A stretch of 64,000 bases of DNA from Sphagnum compactum (Eukaryota; Bryophyta; Sphagnopsida; Sphagnales): contig OZ234494.1 in NCBI GenBank assembly GCA_965153455.1, forward strand, positions 26,589,354-26,653,353, given 5' to 3'. A program made the position numbers and the translations under genes. Under the pieces are notes generated by a model, which did not search any database, was not told the DNA's origin, and saw only the letters and a program-made list of their open reading frames with translations. This document shows, piece by piece, positions 12,406 to 23,711 of the stretch. Position 1 is the first letter of the stretch. Each line of letters begins with the position of its first letter.

Positions 12406-13734
12406 TGCGGCAAAATTTCTGGCCAACAAAAGCCATAGTACCGATGGATGTCCATTCATGGAATTTGGATGAATTCTAGTGGCAGAAATAAACTTTGAAG
12501 AAATTATTTTGTGGGATGAAACAGAAGTCTAGGTGATATTCCATAGCGATAACATATTTCATTCCAAACAACATGAACTTCCATCCAATTATTTCATTCA
12601 TTCATTAAAAATTTTAAAACATTAGTTGGGTCATTTCACATCCAGGCGAAGTCCATGTCATTGCATATGGACATAAAGCATACATGGAATTCATCCAATC
12701 TAGGGGGATAGATTCATCTTTCAAAAGTAATTTCATCCTCAGACATATATTGCTTGGGGTCATGTTTTTTCCATTAGAAATCATTTCATTTGGTTAATCA
12801 ATTCGAACCATCATCCATTCAAGTGATGACTTATAATGGACAAAAAAAAACATAAAATTTGAGCTCAAAATTTTCAAATTGTTCTGAAAATACAGTGAAA
12901 AGAACTCTAAAAGCACTGGGAAGAAAAATAAAAGAACCATCAAAATTTACCCCCACGCTTGAAAAAAAGACAATTGAACCCAAATGAAAATTGAACGATC
13001 TTCTTTTTTGGGGCATAAATTTGAGCAGAAAAGGAATAAATCTCAGGCATAGGGCAACATGTAAAAAAATTATTTTGGGTAGCTCGGAGAATATTCGGCC
13101 GTTCCAGAGGATGAAATGGAGTTGGCGATTTGGCAATTTGGAAGTGTGACTTGGCAATGAGGTGACATGGATGTGGACAAGTGTTTTTTTCATAGCAAAC
13201 TAATGCAAAATTTCACCCTTCCTGGGTAGCTGCGACCACCACATCAATGGAACTTTCACCACATGGTTGCTAGAAGCTTTGCCATATTTATATGGTTTAG
13301 AGCAATTTTTCTAATAGTTTTCTATTGTTTTGACAGTTCCATTCAAATGAAAATTGGAATGACATTGCATGCAACTTTAAATAAATTCAATTAAAATTCT
13401 TGAATTTAATTGAATTGATTTCAAAAAAATCAAATGATTTCAAATTCAACTGAACAAAAATGGGATGCAATTTGGTATAGAATATATTGAGAATTTTCTA
13501 GCAACTATGGTGTTGGAAAAAAAAAAAAACACTTTGAAAAGACACAAATCTGGAAAAACACATTTCCATCTTTCTTTACTTGGGAATTGACTAAACAAAC
13601 TCTTATTTAGAACTATCCAAACCAGGATTTATTGAACCGGATGACTTACAAAATTTAAAGTTGTTCGTTTGAAATTAGTTTCAATGAATAATTGTCATTG
13701 GATTTTTTTTAAAATGGTACACACCTTATGTATG
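12406..13734. other. noncoding, CATCCATGAA-like words and AT-rich DNA
   Basis: The first 400 bases continue the repetitive CATTCATGGA/GGATGAA words of R1. The remainder is plain AT-rich sequence. The 120-codon minus-strand frame at 12831-13193 has no recognisable domain and is not called as a gene. Confidence 0.4.
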
Positions 13735-14130
13735 TACATGCAACATTTGGTTATCAAATTTGATATTCCATCTGCATTTTCGAGCACCTCAAAAAAACAA
13801 TTCTGGAGGCTACGAAACCTTCTGACCTAAGCCATTAAGGTTGAAGCCATTGACATGGGCAAAAGTTTTGGAGCATCATCCTAACTTATCTAGGTTTACA
13901 TTTGTGTGTTTACTTAATCTTAGCCTCCAAAAACTTGCATCTACATTGCAAAACCACATTCACCTTTATGTTTTGGCTATATCATGGCTTAGGAAGTTGA
14001 TATAAATTATATAAATATATAGTTTATATTTTTACAAATATTATGGGCAATATCATATAATATGGTATATGGTTGAAAATTTGGTGGCCAATACCAAAAC
14101 ATTGCCATTTTGTGAGGAAAAACCTAGGTG
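13735..14130 (+). repeat. direct repeat R2, copy A
   Basis: This aligns in order with 15296-15724. Shared words include AAAGTTTTGGAgCATCATC near 13862, ACTTAtcTaGgtTTACATTT, a GGGCAATATCATA block near 14045, GGTtGAAAATTTGG, and CATT(C/T)TGTGAGGAAAA at the end. Identity is moderate by eye. No coding potential is seen. Confidence 0.6.
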
Positions 14131-15295
14131 TGTGTAATTCATCATTTTACACATACCCATAGTTTCAAAGCATCCATATGCTTGTTATTGTCATTCCATG
14201 ATTTTGTAATCAATTACACAAATAACATCAAAACTAATTAGATTTTCAATACCAATCTAATATTGATAATGGCCCTTGGCATTAGTTTCTATAATGTTTG
14301 CGTTTGATAATAGTATAATAGGAATATTCAAATATGGTATCCAAATTGACAATATACATGTGTTTTCATGGTCTTGTATGTAAAAGGTACCACATTAAAA
14401 AAGATGCCTTCCCAATATATTATGGCATTTTTCCAAGTACTTTCCAAAATGTTTTTAAAATGTTCGGGGTTGTTTCCTCTTAAACTCTATCCTATGATAT
14501 AGAGAATTGGGTGACACCTTTAAAAGTTGAAAGTGGTTGTGTTTGTTCAAGAAGGTTTCTTTGTGAAGTTTGGTACTTTATGATTATGATCTAAATTGCC
14601 ACACGGTTAAAACGAATGGTTATGATGGAAAGGGTTTACTACTAGGGTTGGCATTCACTTGAGTTTATAACACCTTAACCTTACAAAGTAGCTTGGAGCT
14701 TATGGTACACAATAGTGGTTAAGCACACATACATAATATAACTACTGACTTAAAGTTAGTTTCAATGATTAACTACTTTGTACCTAAGATTATAGAAAGA
14801 GAACAAGGGGAGGTGAAAGATCTGATATTCCATTTCCCTCACCTATTTAGTTCATTGTTGTGCACTTTTTATTATTTCATGCATGAACAATTTGGGTTTG
14901 ATTGCATTTTTACATTGTTAAGAAATATAAAATATTAGGTGAAAAGTAAATGTTTGAATTCAATTTATTTGTAAATCTCCATAAGACTGATGTAAATATA
15001 ATGGCATTTACCTTCTTTATTTAATGGTTTGATTCAATATGTGTTGAATGTTCATTATTTTACAATCATAAGGTGTATGTTATTTCCACTTGGGATGGTT
15101 GTACTTGTAATGATGTATACTTGCATTGGTAAAATTAGTATATGCCTAAATGGTAAATAGTCAAATTTGAGTGAATACCATACATGTGTTTCTCAGCTTC
15201 AATGAAAAATAATTTTCAAAAAGGCAAGTTGGATATATTGAAAATTTGAACCAACCCAATTAGAGTTTTCAAGAATTAAACTCTTGATTTGTTGC

Positions 15296-15724
15296 TATTG
15301 ATGTATGAAATTTGAACAACATTTATATCAATGTATTACATTTGAAATGTTTTCAAAAGAAGTTTAGGATTCCTTGACCTAAACCATTAGGGGTACAAAT
15401 GTATTAATCATGTGGAGTTATCTATTCTAATGGGGGTGAAAGTTTTGGAACATCATCATGACTTATTTGACTTTACATTTGTATGGTTAATTAATCAAAT
15501 TTAATAATCATTTCACATTCCAAAAACTCAACATCTAAACATCAAAATGATTCTAATCATTTTAAAGCTTTGAATTCCATAATACTTTAGGAAATCATTA
15601 TACTTTATCTAAATATATAATTTATGCGTGTAAAAATATGTTGGGCAATATCATACCAAATTGGTGGGTAGTTGAAAATTTGGCAAATGATAACAAAAAA
15701 ATGGCCATTCTTTGAGGAAAACAT
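15296..15724 (+). repeat. direct repeat R2, copy B
   Basis: Second copy of R2, about 1.56 kb downstream of the first and in the same orientation. The spacing and divergence fit an old tandem duplication or two insertions of one family. They could in principle be long terminal repeats of a small element, but nothing between them looks like a retrotransposon interior. Confidence 0.6.
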
Positions 15725-17967
15725 TATGGAGTTTTAAAATTGTTGGTACATGTAAAATGAGCCATTATTCATAAAGAATGGAGGGGTAAAGTGGAGGGGT
15801 TCATGCCTTACTTGGGCTATGGGCATGTGTGAAAACCTATTATCTATTGAGAAAAGCATCTTACAAAATCCACACGACCAATAGGCAAATTCATTTGAAC
15901 ATTATGAAAATCCACATGAATACCATCACGTAGTGTATTATGTCAAGTATAATTCATTTTGCTCACCTTCCCACCTAATTGTGAATTTGGGGAGCTAGTA
16001 GGGTGAGCCCCAATTCTTCGAAGGCACCTTACCCAACACAATGGCATGTGGTTGGTTCACAACATAATACACAAGAAGACTACGTTGTCAACAATGAACA
16101 AATGAACAATTCATTGCAAAGTAACACTGGCCTTTAATAATACATGTAAACCAAGTCGTGAGAGAGGATGAAAGTTGGAATGATGCAACATAATTAGGAA
16201 AATTGAAAATGCGATTTGATTTTTAAAAATATTTTGTAAAAGTTTTCAAGTATAGTTAAATCAATTTTCTACTTTTTGATTTAAGAACCAAAATTGAATC
16301 TATTGTATCATTAAAGACAATCACTCTTATTATAGTGGCAAAAACCATTGTCCATCATTATTGTTGTCATAAAAGTTTTTGTCCATCCCAACTATAGTGA
16401 AAGAAAACACCAAAAGTACATGTGAAATGACATTTACAACTAGGACCACAAATGTGAGTTCGTGGCCTTTATGATGAATACATTTCAACCAATGTTGTGC
16501 AATTTTTCTTTTTCCAAGAAACCTTCAATTTTAATTTTGACATTTTATTTTATTTGGAAGTTATTTGCGTGTGAGTTGATCCTAGTTTTTTCTAATTTTT
16601 GAACCTTTTGATTTTGGTTCAAACACATTTTTTCAAACTAAAAAAACTCTAGGCTCAATTACAAAACCAAATTCAATTCCATTTACATGCTACACACTCC
16701 CCAATGCTAAAGGTTGATTATATATACAAAGTTTTACATTAAATTTACGTAGGGTCTTTTGCATAAGTATGAAGTTTAACAACTAATTAAAATCAATACT
16801 TAATTACAAACTTCAGCCTATTTAACAATTTTCTTAAAATTCATCTTGCTTACTTAAAGAACTTGATTTTGTGTTAAAAATGTTTTTTCATAGTTCATGA
16901 TTTGGCAAATGATTAGGTCCAAGGTGAAAGCGTGGTAAAGTATACAATTTAATTACCTTGGCAGTCTACTTATCAAATTAACAAAAACTAGGTTCAAAAC
17001 CCATTAAAAGTTTATTATACATTTAAGATTTTTACTTAAATGATTCAAAAAATACTTCTTCACTATTATGAATTAATTAAAAAAATTTACATTCTAAAAA
17101 TATGTTTCAAATCGACTTTGTGAAATGTAAGTAATTTTTGAAATCTATTTTTTGTACTGTAACATTTGTTTCAAGTATGTACCAAATATATTCTACCAAA
17201 GAGAAAATAAAACTTATTTATTTTCCTTCTTTTGAATATACAATGACTTTTATTTTATAACTTCACACAAATCTATTTCATTAAAATTTATAATGAAAAA
17301 CTAATTTTGAACATCATATTGACTAGTCAAATTCAAAAGTATTTGTTCATTAGTTTTATTGTTCCAAAATTTTTCAAATTTTGTATTCAACTTAATATAA
17401 ACCCAATAGAAAGCATCAGGGTTTCAAAATGAAATTTAAATAAAATCTGAATCTACTTTCTTCCGTTTTTGGCCAAAACGATTTCATTTTTATTCCATTC
17501 TAAATCAAGGACATTTAATTGTGTAATTTAGCATGTTTTCACCCTCCATGGTTCAATTCTTATGCTAGTTCTCACAAAAGGGTGTCAACTTGGGTGAAAT
17601 TCACAAGAACACATGAATTTAAACCCTTTGATTTAATATTGCAAACAAAATGAATGATTGTTTTTTTTTTCAATTGTTTGATGTACCCAAGGTGACACCC
17701 ATCCAATGTTAGTTGATTATTTTTTACACATGCATGAGATAATTTTTATGGTTTCATGCATTGCACTACAAAAATATACATAAAATATTGATTAATTCAC
17801 TTGTTTTCATTTTGTAAGATTTTAAAGGGTTGGATTGTTTACATGTAATGTTCCTTCTATTAATAGACAAGGTTTTGGCACATTCCTTGCGTCCTTTGTT
17901 TATGTAGGGGAAAGGTAGAACATTCATTTGTTTAATTGCATAGGGAACTCATGTTATTGCTTGTTTT
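15725..17967. other. AT-rich noncoding stretch
   Basis: No gene, RNA gene or clear repeat boundary was recognised. The sequence is among the most AT-rich of the window. Confidence 0.5.
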
Positions 17968-19603
17968 TCATGCCTACTTTTCAAACATCACATGGGCTGA
18001 AAGATTGGTGCAGTTTCTATCAGTGGGTAGAAATGAATGCACAATGATATCATTGCTATCGGTATGTGTATCGATGTTTTTTTCGTTGGCGAAATTTCGC
18101 CATTTTTAGACAAAGAAATTGGGAAAATTTTGGAATTTTTCACTTCAACTAATTTTTCTAAAATTTTGTTAAATTTCACCAAAATTTCGACATAAAAGAA
18201 CTGAAAAAAAAAGAAAAAAAACTGCTGTCTGGAACGCGGCAATCTCTCTGACATCACATTGTCTGAAAGATTAGTGCATCCTTCATTTGTGGCTCGGGAA
18301 TCAATGCACACAAACAACAGGGCTGTCGGTAATAGTACCGTCGGCATGTCTTTATGAAACGCGGCAATTTTTGGGAAGGCCGCCCACACTGGGGCTGGAC
18401 GTTTACTGACATGGGAGACGGCTACGTCGTGACTGTTTCTAGGTCCCGCCTGCCGGAGGGGGCTGGTGACTGGGCCGGCTAGATTTCCAGTAGTTATCCT
18501 GGTTTAGTGTTTTGCAGTCGGTAACATCTGGTTGGACGTTTCCGGACGTGAGGGACATTTCAGACATTGTGTTTCCATGAACCTTAAACACCACGTAAAT
18601 TGGCCATCAGCATTTTCTACATCTATTTGCATGCCTTAATGACAATGACTGGAAGCTGGTACTTGGAGAGACTAACCTCTGCACTGGAGGTCATTCTCCT
18701 TGTGAGAAACAGGGACTGAGAGATTCTCAAGATGAGAGACAGCCTGTTCATTTTCAACCTACATTTCTTCATTGTGATTGCAAAGTGCTAGTCTACAGTT
18801 CCAGGAACCCACCAACAAACAGACAGTTTGTGGAATGCTGGGGAAGGCAACTAAAACTCAAGCAGCCTCCTGGTGTAACATAAATTACTACTCTGCCTTT
18901 CTCAGTTTGGCATCTGAACTTACGCAGGACTTTTTAGTGTATTGGCAGCCAAGGTATTGATGCTAAGCTGTGAAGATCAGCTAACAATTGCAAGTTGTGA
19001 TCTCTGTATCGGCTGCCTCTCACGTCCGGAAACGTCCAAACAGATGTTACCGACTGCAAAACACTAAACCAGGATAACTACTGGAAATCTAGCCGGCCCA
19101 GTCACCAGCCCCCTCCGGCAGGCGGGACCTAGAAACAGTCACGACGTAGCCGTCTCCCATGTCAGTAAACGTCCAGCCCCAGTGTGGGCGGCCTTCCCAA
19201 AAATTGCCGCGTTTCATAAAGACATGCCGACGGTACTATTACCGACAGCCCTGTTGTTTGTGTGCATTGATTCCCGAGCCACAAATGAAAGATGCACTAA
19301 TCTTTCAGACAATGTGATGTCAGAGAGATTGCCGCGTTCCAGACAGCAGTTTTTTTTCTTTTTTTTTCAGTTCTTTTATGTCGAAATTTTGGTGAAATTT
19401 AACAAAATTTTAGAAAAATTAGTTGAAGTGAAAAATTCCAAAATTTTCCCAATTTCTTTGTCTAAAAATGGCGAAATTTCGCCAACGAAAAAAACATCGG
19501 TACACATACCGATAGCAATGATATCGTTGTGCATTCATTTCTACCCACTGATAGAAACTGCACCAATCTTTCAGCCCATGTGATGTTTTGAAAATAGGCT
19601 ATG
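17968..19603. mobile_element. long inverted-repeat (fold-back) element
   Basis: The left arm (about 17968-18552) and right arm (about 19019-19603) are reverse complements over about 585 bp. Only a handful of mismatches were found by eye (for example near 18045, 18070, 18275 and 18532). A 466-bp unique spacer (18553-19018) separates them. The inner halves of the arms are GC-rich against an AT-rich background, and the outer halves contain a palindrome around GGCGAAATTTCGCC. Each arm holds a diverged internal duplication: a CATCACATgggCTGAAAGAT-type block near 17986 and again near 18250. A 133-codon open frame lies in each arm, but it merely reflects the inverted duplication. The pattern fits a recently inserted fold-back or MULE-like nonautonomous transposon. 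No target-site duplication could be identified. Confidence 0.85.
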
Positions 19604-20167
19604 AGCTACTCAATTGAGAATTTTCTCTAAAAACAACCCCTACTTCAGGGAGGGGCTGTAACTTTCTCACCTCTAATTCATTTTTGCTGATTTTTAGTGC
19701 GAAAGACGTGCAAAGAGGAGAGTTCCATCTAGTCTTTGTACACCATAAACAATGGGGCCTTCCTGCAAAAACAGCAAAAAACCTTAAGTGTACTATCACC
19801 AGCCTTTCTACCCTACCAAGAATCAAACCAGATTTGAGAAATGATTTTCTAATCAGGAACAAGAAATAGAACCTGATTTTATTTTCTGAAGGAACAAGAC
19901 TTAGAACTAGGCTTTCAGTTCTATTTTGATGTGGAGCTGGAGAAAAAACTGTAACCAAGAGTTTCCAAAAATACTGTTTTTGAAGTGAGTAGAACCAAGG
20001 GTTAACCTGTAGTTGATCACTGGCTATGGTCCGAGTTAGTAAGAACCAGACTAGAACTGGGGTCAATTTTTGGAATTGGAATGATAATTTCTGTTCTTTG
20101 AAGAACTGAACCCAGAACAAGATTGTCGATTGAATTTATGTGTTGAACCAAAACTGAGAAAGTTCTA

Positions 20168-20335
20168 ATCTTATATATAAAGTGCCTTGTCTGTCCGTCG
20201 AGGTCCTGAAAGTCGAGGTCTTGTCCGTCCGTCGAGGTCCTGAAACCCAGATCGGGACTCGCCTGTCCGTCCGTCTGGTCGAGGTCCTGAAACTCAGATC
20301 CCAAATTGTAAAAGTAAAATAACCACCCAAAAACC
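20168..20335 (+). repeat. GTCCGTC / GAGGTCCTGAAA repeat, possibly a Helitron-like 5' end
   Basis: A TCTTATATATAAAG word is followed by several copies of TGTCCGTC and of TCGAGGTCCTGAAA, spaced 30-60 bp apart. TC-T-rich starts of this type followed by TGTCTGTC runs are seen at the 5' ends of some Helitrons (family knowledge). No matching CTRR end with a hairpin was located, so the transposon reading is weak. Reverse-complement relatives (CTTTCAGGACCTCGA) occur at 49565. Confidence 0.3.
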
Positions 20336-20392
20336 TGCCTGGCTCCTCTTTTCCGGGTTTTGGTGAAACCCGGCAGTTCTGTGCACGAAAAC

Positions 20393-20757
20393 CCGGCAGT
20401 TCTGTGATTATGTGGATGAAATATTATACGTTTTTAGTTCTGTCCAATGAGCTCAGAGTTCTGGATGGGTGGTTATGAGGATGAGATATCATGTATTTGT
20501 AGTTCCGTCCAATTAGGAGGAATGATTTGTGGATGAAATATTAAAGATTCTGTAGTTTTGTCCACTTAGAGTTTTGGATGGATTGATTATGTGGATGAAA
20601 TATTTATGTATTCGTAAGTTCCGTCTAATGGTAAGTTTTGCATGGTGATTTATTTGGATGAAATATCATGTATTTGTAATTCCATCCAATTAGGAGTTCT
20701 GGATGGATGATTATGCAGGTGAAAATATTACGTATTTAGAGTTCCATCTAATTACTT
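20393..20757 (+). repeat. tandem array, six diverged ~60-bp units
   Basis: Six consecutive units share the order GTTCTGGATGG, ATTATGTGGATGAAATAT, ATGTATTTGTAGTTCC, GTCCAATTAGGAG, with substitutions and small indels. Unit length is about 55-65 bp. An outlying unit of the same type sits at 21507-21570, about 0.75 kb downstream. Confidence 0.75.
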
Positions 20758-20818
20758 TAAGTAAGTTATCTTCATAATTGATTTATATGAAGTTGCATCT
20801 TGAAGATAACTTACTTAA
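20757..20818. other. perfect 18-bp inverted repeat (hairpin)
   Basis: TTAAGTAAGTTATCTTCA and its exact reverse complement flank a loop of about 26 bases, directly at the end of the 60-bp array. This may be the terminus of a small element or a transcription-stop-like hairpin. Its function is unknown. Confidence 0.7.
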
Positions 20819-21187
20819 ATATCATCACACTTCATGTAGCAGACCACCAAACACTGCCAAGCAAAATATGCACATGATGAGAGTAGCAAAACACTGGGCA
20901 ACATATTCTCTCTCCCTTCTGTTTTTTCTGTCTCTTCAGCTTTTGCTTGCAGTCCGACATATCATGTTGCAAGCTTTTTTCTCTCTCTCAGCCACTAGGC
21001 ACATATATATATATACATAGTTGTCATGTGTTTTGACAGCTTTATAAGTAAAGCCTAGGTCCATTTTTAATTTTTTTTTGTACAATTCAAATATTCTTTG
21101 TCATTGAGGATTATCGAAACATCCCCAAAAAAACAAAACAAAGGCTATTAATGATTTATCTAATGCAACTACACTTGTCTTCTGAAA

Positions 21188-21227
21188 TGCAATTATTTTT
21201 TAGTTGTATGAAACAAAAAATAATTGC
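21188..21227. other. 14-bp inverted repeat (hairpin)
   Basis: TGCAATTATTTTTT and its reverse complement are separated by about 12 bases. It is AT-rich and could be chance in this composition. Confidence 0.5.
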
Positions 21228-21506
21228 ATTAAACAAAAATAGTTACGTTAACAAGTCTTTTTTTTAATATCCATTTCTTCTCCTATCGCCCTTTGATGAC
21301 TTGGTGAGACAACATCATCCTCACTTGTTCCCAACCATTCCAAAATGCATTCACATCGTCAGTTGCTCCCAACTGTACCATAAGGCATTCTCCTCAGTTG
21401 GGAACAACGGATCCGATTATGCATTCTCTGCTGATAATGCAAGTTTTGGAGCTGGAGTCCTCCTCTCTTCTTCGACCTGACATCATGACACAGTGCTTGA
21501 GCAACT

Positions 21507-21592
21507 CTGGATGGATTGATGATGTGGATGAAATATTATGTATTTATATAATTCTATCCAATTAGGAGTTCTGGATAACCACCCAAAAACCA
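21507..21592 (+). repeat. detached unit of the 60-bp array plus ACCACCCAAAAACC block
   Basis: One more unit of the 20393-20757 array lies here. Next to it is a TAACCACCCAAAAACC block that also occurs at about 20320, just before the array. The two blocks therefore bracket a 1.27-kb segment in direct orientation. Confidence 0.6.
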
Positions 21593-22196
21593 AGTGATGA
21601 TAGAGTTCAAATAATAACTGTTTTTACTAATTGTTCAAACCAAGTGCCCCTCCTCAGTTTCATAGGGTCAGCATTGTTGTCACTCAGGAAAGATTCTGTG
21701 CTTATGTACCTTATGTGGTAGAATCTTTCCCCCAGTGCCAATTACATCAGATAATGACCATTAATCAAATCCAGTTCATGGTTAAGTTCAGCAAGGATGT
21801 TTCTCGGAGCAAAATAAGAACTGGATTTTGAGTTCCAATTGTCGTGTTGTGCCTTGCAAGCACAGGTTACCACAATAACTTGCCGCGTTTCCTTTGACCC
21901 AGCGCAAAACCCAGGATGCCCTTTTACGCTTATAACGTGTCCACCACTTTCGGAAGCCTAGTACAGAAGTTCCCGACTGTCGGAGCAGAGCGAAAACCGA
22001 ACAAAAAAGCCTAGTAACTCCGCGTACAGACACGTCCCCGCGACTGTAGGAAACCTATTGCAGAGTCCAGATCGAGAGTAGGGGAGAAGGTTAGGTAGAA
22101 CTTTTGACAGTTCCTGAATTTGAGGTACCTACCAGTGTTGTGCGATTTACGCCATTTGCACACTGAGCACCGGCAATTTATTTACACTCTGTGTAA

Positions 22197-23094
22197 GAGC
22201 AGCTCCACCCACGCTCACTGTGTGGCCCTGCAAAAGAAAATTGGATTAAGACAAGTTAAAACATGCTGGTTTGGCTCACTAAAATGGTTTTGGCCCAGCA
22301 CTTTTGCAGTGCATGCTGAGGTTAGTAAAAGGAATGGCAAATCCTATCACCTGCTGTTGATTGGGTAGATAGTTTGATTGGTCTAGGTGAGTTGGTGCAG
22401 TCTCCCATCTATTTGCATTCCAAGTTTTAGTTTTATGGGTGGGGTTGGAAAAAAGTAAACAACTAAACTTTGATTGACAAATATTTTTGCAGGATCATGC
22501 ACTCAACAATTGCTGGCTCAAGTGTATAAGGCCCACCTACATCTGTGTAAATGTTCGGTTATCCACTCAGAGAGAGGCTTCATGTGTAAAGCCCAGGGGT
22601 TTAATTCAGAATTAGAGGTTCTTCATAAAAGTAAAGAACTGCCCAACACCGATTTTGACCTGTATTTTTACACAAGATAGGATGAGATACCTTAGGCCCT
22701 GTAAAAGAAAATGACTGCTTCTGATAGGTCAGCCGTAATGATTGGCTCAGGTGGTAGCCTTAACATTAGAGCAACTCCCCAGCAATTCCAATGGTGCTCA
22801 CTACTTCCCACAAAAATATTTCTCACATCCAAGTTTAGTTATGTAAGTTTTTTCCAACCCCACCCATAAAAGCAAAACTGGGACTGTAATAGGTAGGAGA
22901 CCCACATGGACTCAAAACTGTCCAGCCAATAACCAACAGGTTTTAAGCTGTGTTGTACCTTTTACTAGCCTCTGCATCGTACCGCAATATGCAGGGCCAA
23001 AAACATTTTGCTGAGCCAAAGAGAAATGTTTTGACTTTTCTTCATCAAATATTAATTTGGAGGGCCACATACTGAGCACCGGTGGAGCCACTCT
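22197..23094. mobile_element. old fold-back / MITE-like element
   Basis: The arms at about 22197-22515 and 22772-23094 are imperfect reverse complements, roughly 70-75 percent identical by eye. Paired landmarks include GAGCAGCTCC (22197) with the complement at 23085-23094, GTGTGGCCCTG with GGAGGGCCACAT, the block around 22268-22328 with 22965-23025, and the TTTATGGGTGGGGTTGGAAA block (22432) with 22851-22872. It is older than the 17.97-kb element and contains no gene. It lies immediately upstream of the broken lectin receptor gene. A stretch in its centre (AAAAGAAAATGACTGCTTCT near 22705) also occurs in repeat R1 near 658. Confidence 0.65.
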
Positions 23095-23137
23095 CAAACC
23101 TCAAAGTCGGTAAATACCCAGGTAAAATGAAAGTTCT

Positions 23138-23303
23138 CGAGGACTTTCCAGGTTGCAGCCAGGCTGCTCCGACAAGGCACGAAGAAAAATGGGACGCTCG
23201 CGTACGACACTGATGCAGCACGAGGACTTTGCAGGTTGCAGCCAGGCTACCCCGGAAAAGCACGAAGAAAAATGGGACCCTCGCGTACGACACTCATGAA
23301 GCA
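23138..23303 (+). repeat. 83-bp tandem duplication in a gene-upstream region
   Basis: Units at 23138-23220 and 23221-23303 differ at only a few positions (for example TTTCCAGG against TTTGCAGG). Only one equivalent region is seen upstream of the intact paralogue near 60110, so the duplication is specific to the broken copy. Confidence 0.85.
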
Positions 23304-23711
23304 CGCCACGCTTCCAAGGGAGAAGCGTCAATTCTCGATCGGTATCCGATCTTGGACGTTTTTTTCTTCGTGCTGATGACGCGCCCAATTAGCGCGTTTA
23401 GACTGTATCGAGATTTTTGTGCGCTAGGGAGGAAGTAGAACGTTCAGCTCGTCAAATATTCCTTTTATTTTCCGAAAGGCCTACGCTTGCTGATAAGCGT
23501 GATTGCTATGTTCTTCGAGTGTATCGTGCCTGTTTTTCTAGAGTAACAATTTAGTTTAGAAGCAAGCTGGGTGCTCTGACTGTTGCTCTCAATAAGCTGC
23601 AATATTCTTTTCAGTATCCATCTGAAGCTGGAGGAATCTGCCAATATTGGGACGGACTAATTTGTGTTGTAGGAAAGTGGTGGAAGTTCGTCGTGTCGAA
23701 ATCGAATCGTG
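23304..23711 (+). promoter_or_regulatory. upstream region shared with the intact lectin receptor kinase
   Basis: This region aligns with about 60130-60548. It includes a TTTTTTCTTCGTGC block, GCGCGTTT.GACT.TATCGAG, a GGAAGTAGAACGTTCAGCTCG block and the sequence just before the ATG. Promoter and 5' leader were therefore duplicated along with the gene. No TATA box or start site is assigned. Confidence 0.55.

Noticed and set aside
12831-13193. 120-codon minus-strand frame
   Set aside because: Phe/Leu-rich translation of AT-rich DNA with no motif.
17988-19583. Identical 133-codon frames in the two arms of the inverted repeat as a gene pair
   Set aside because: The identity follows from the inverted duplication. 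The protein has a long Phe run from a poly-T tract and no family features.
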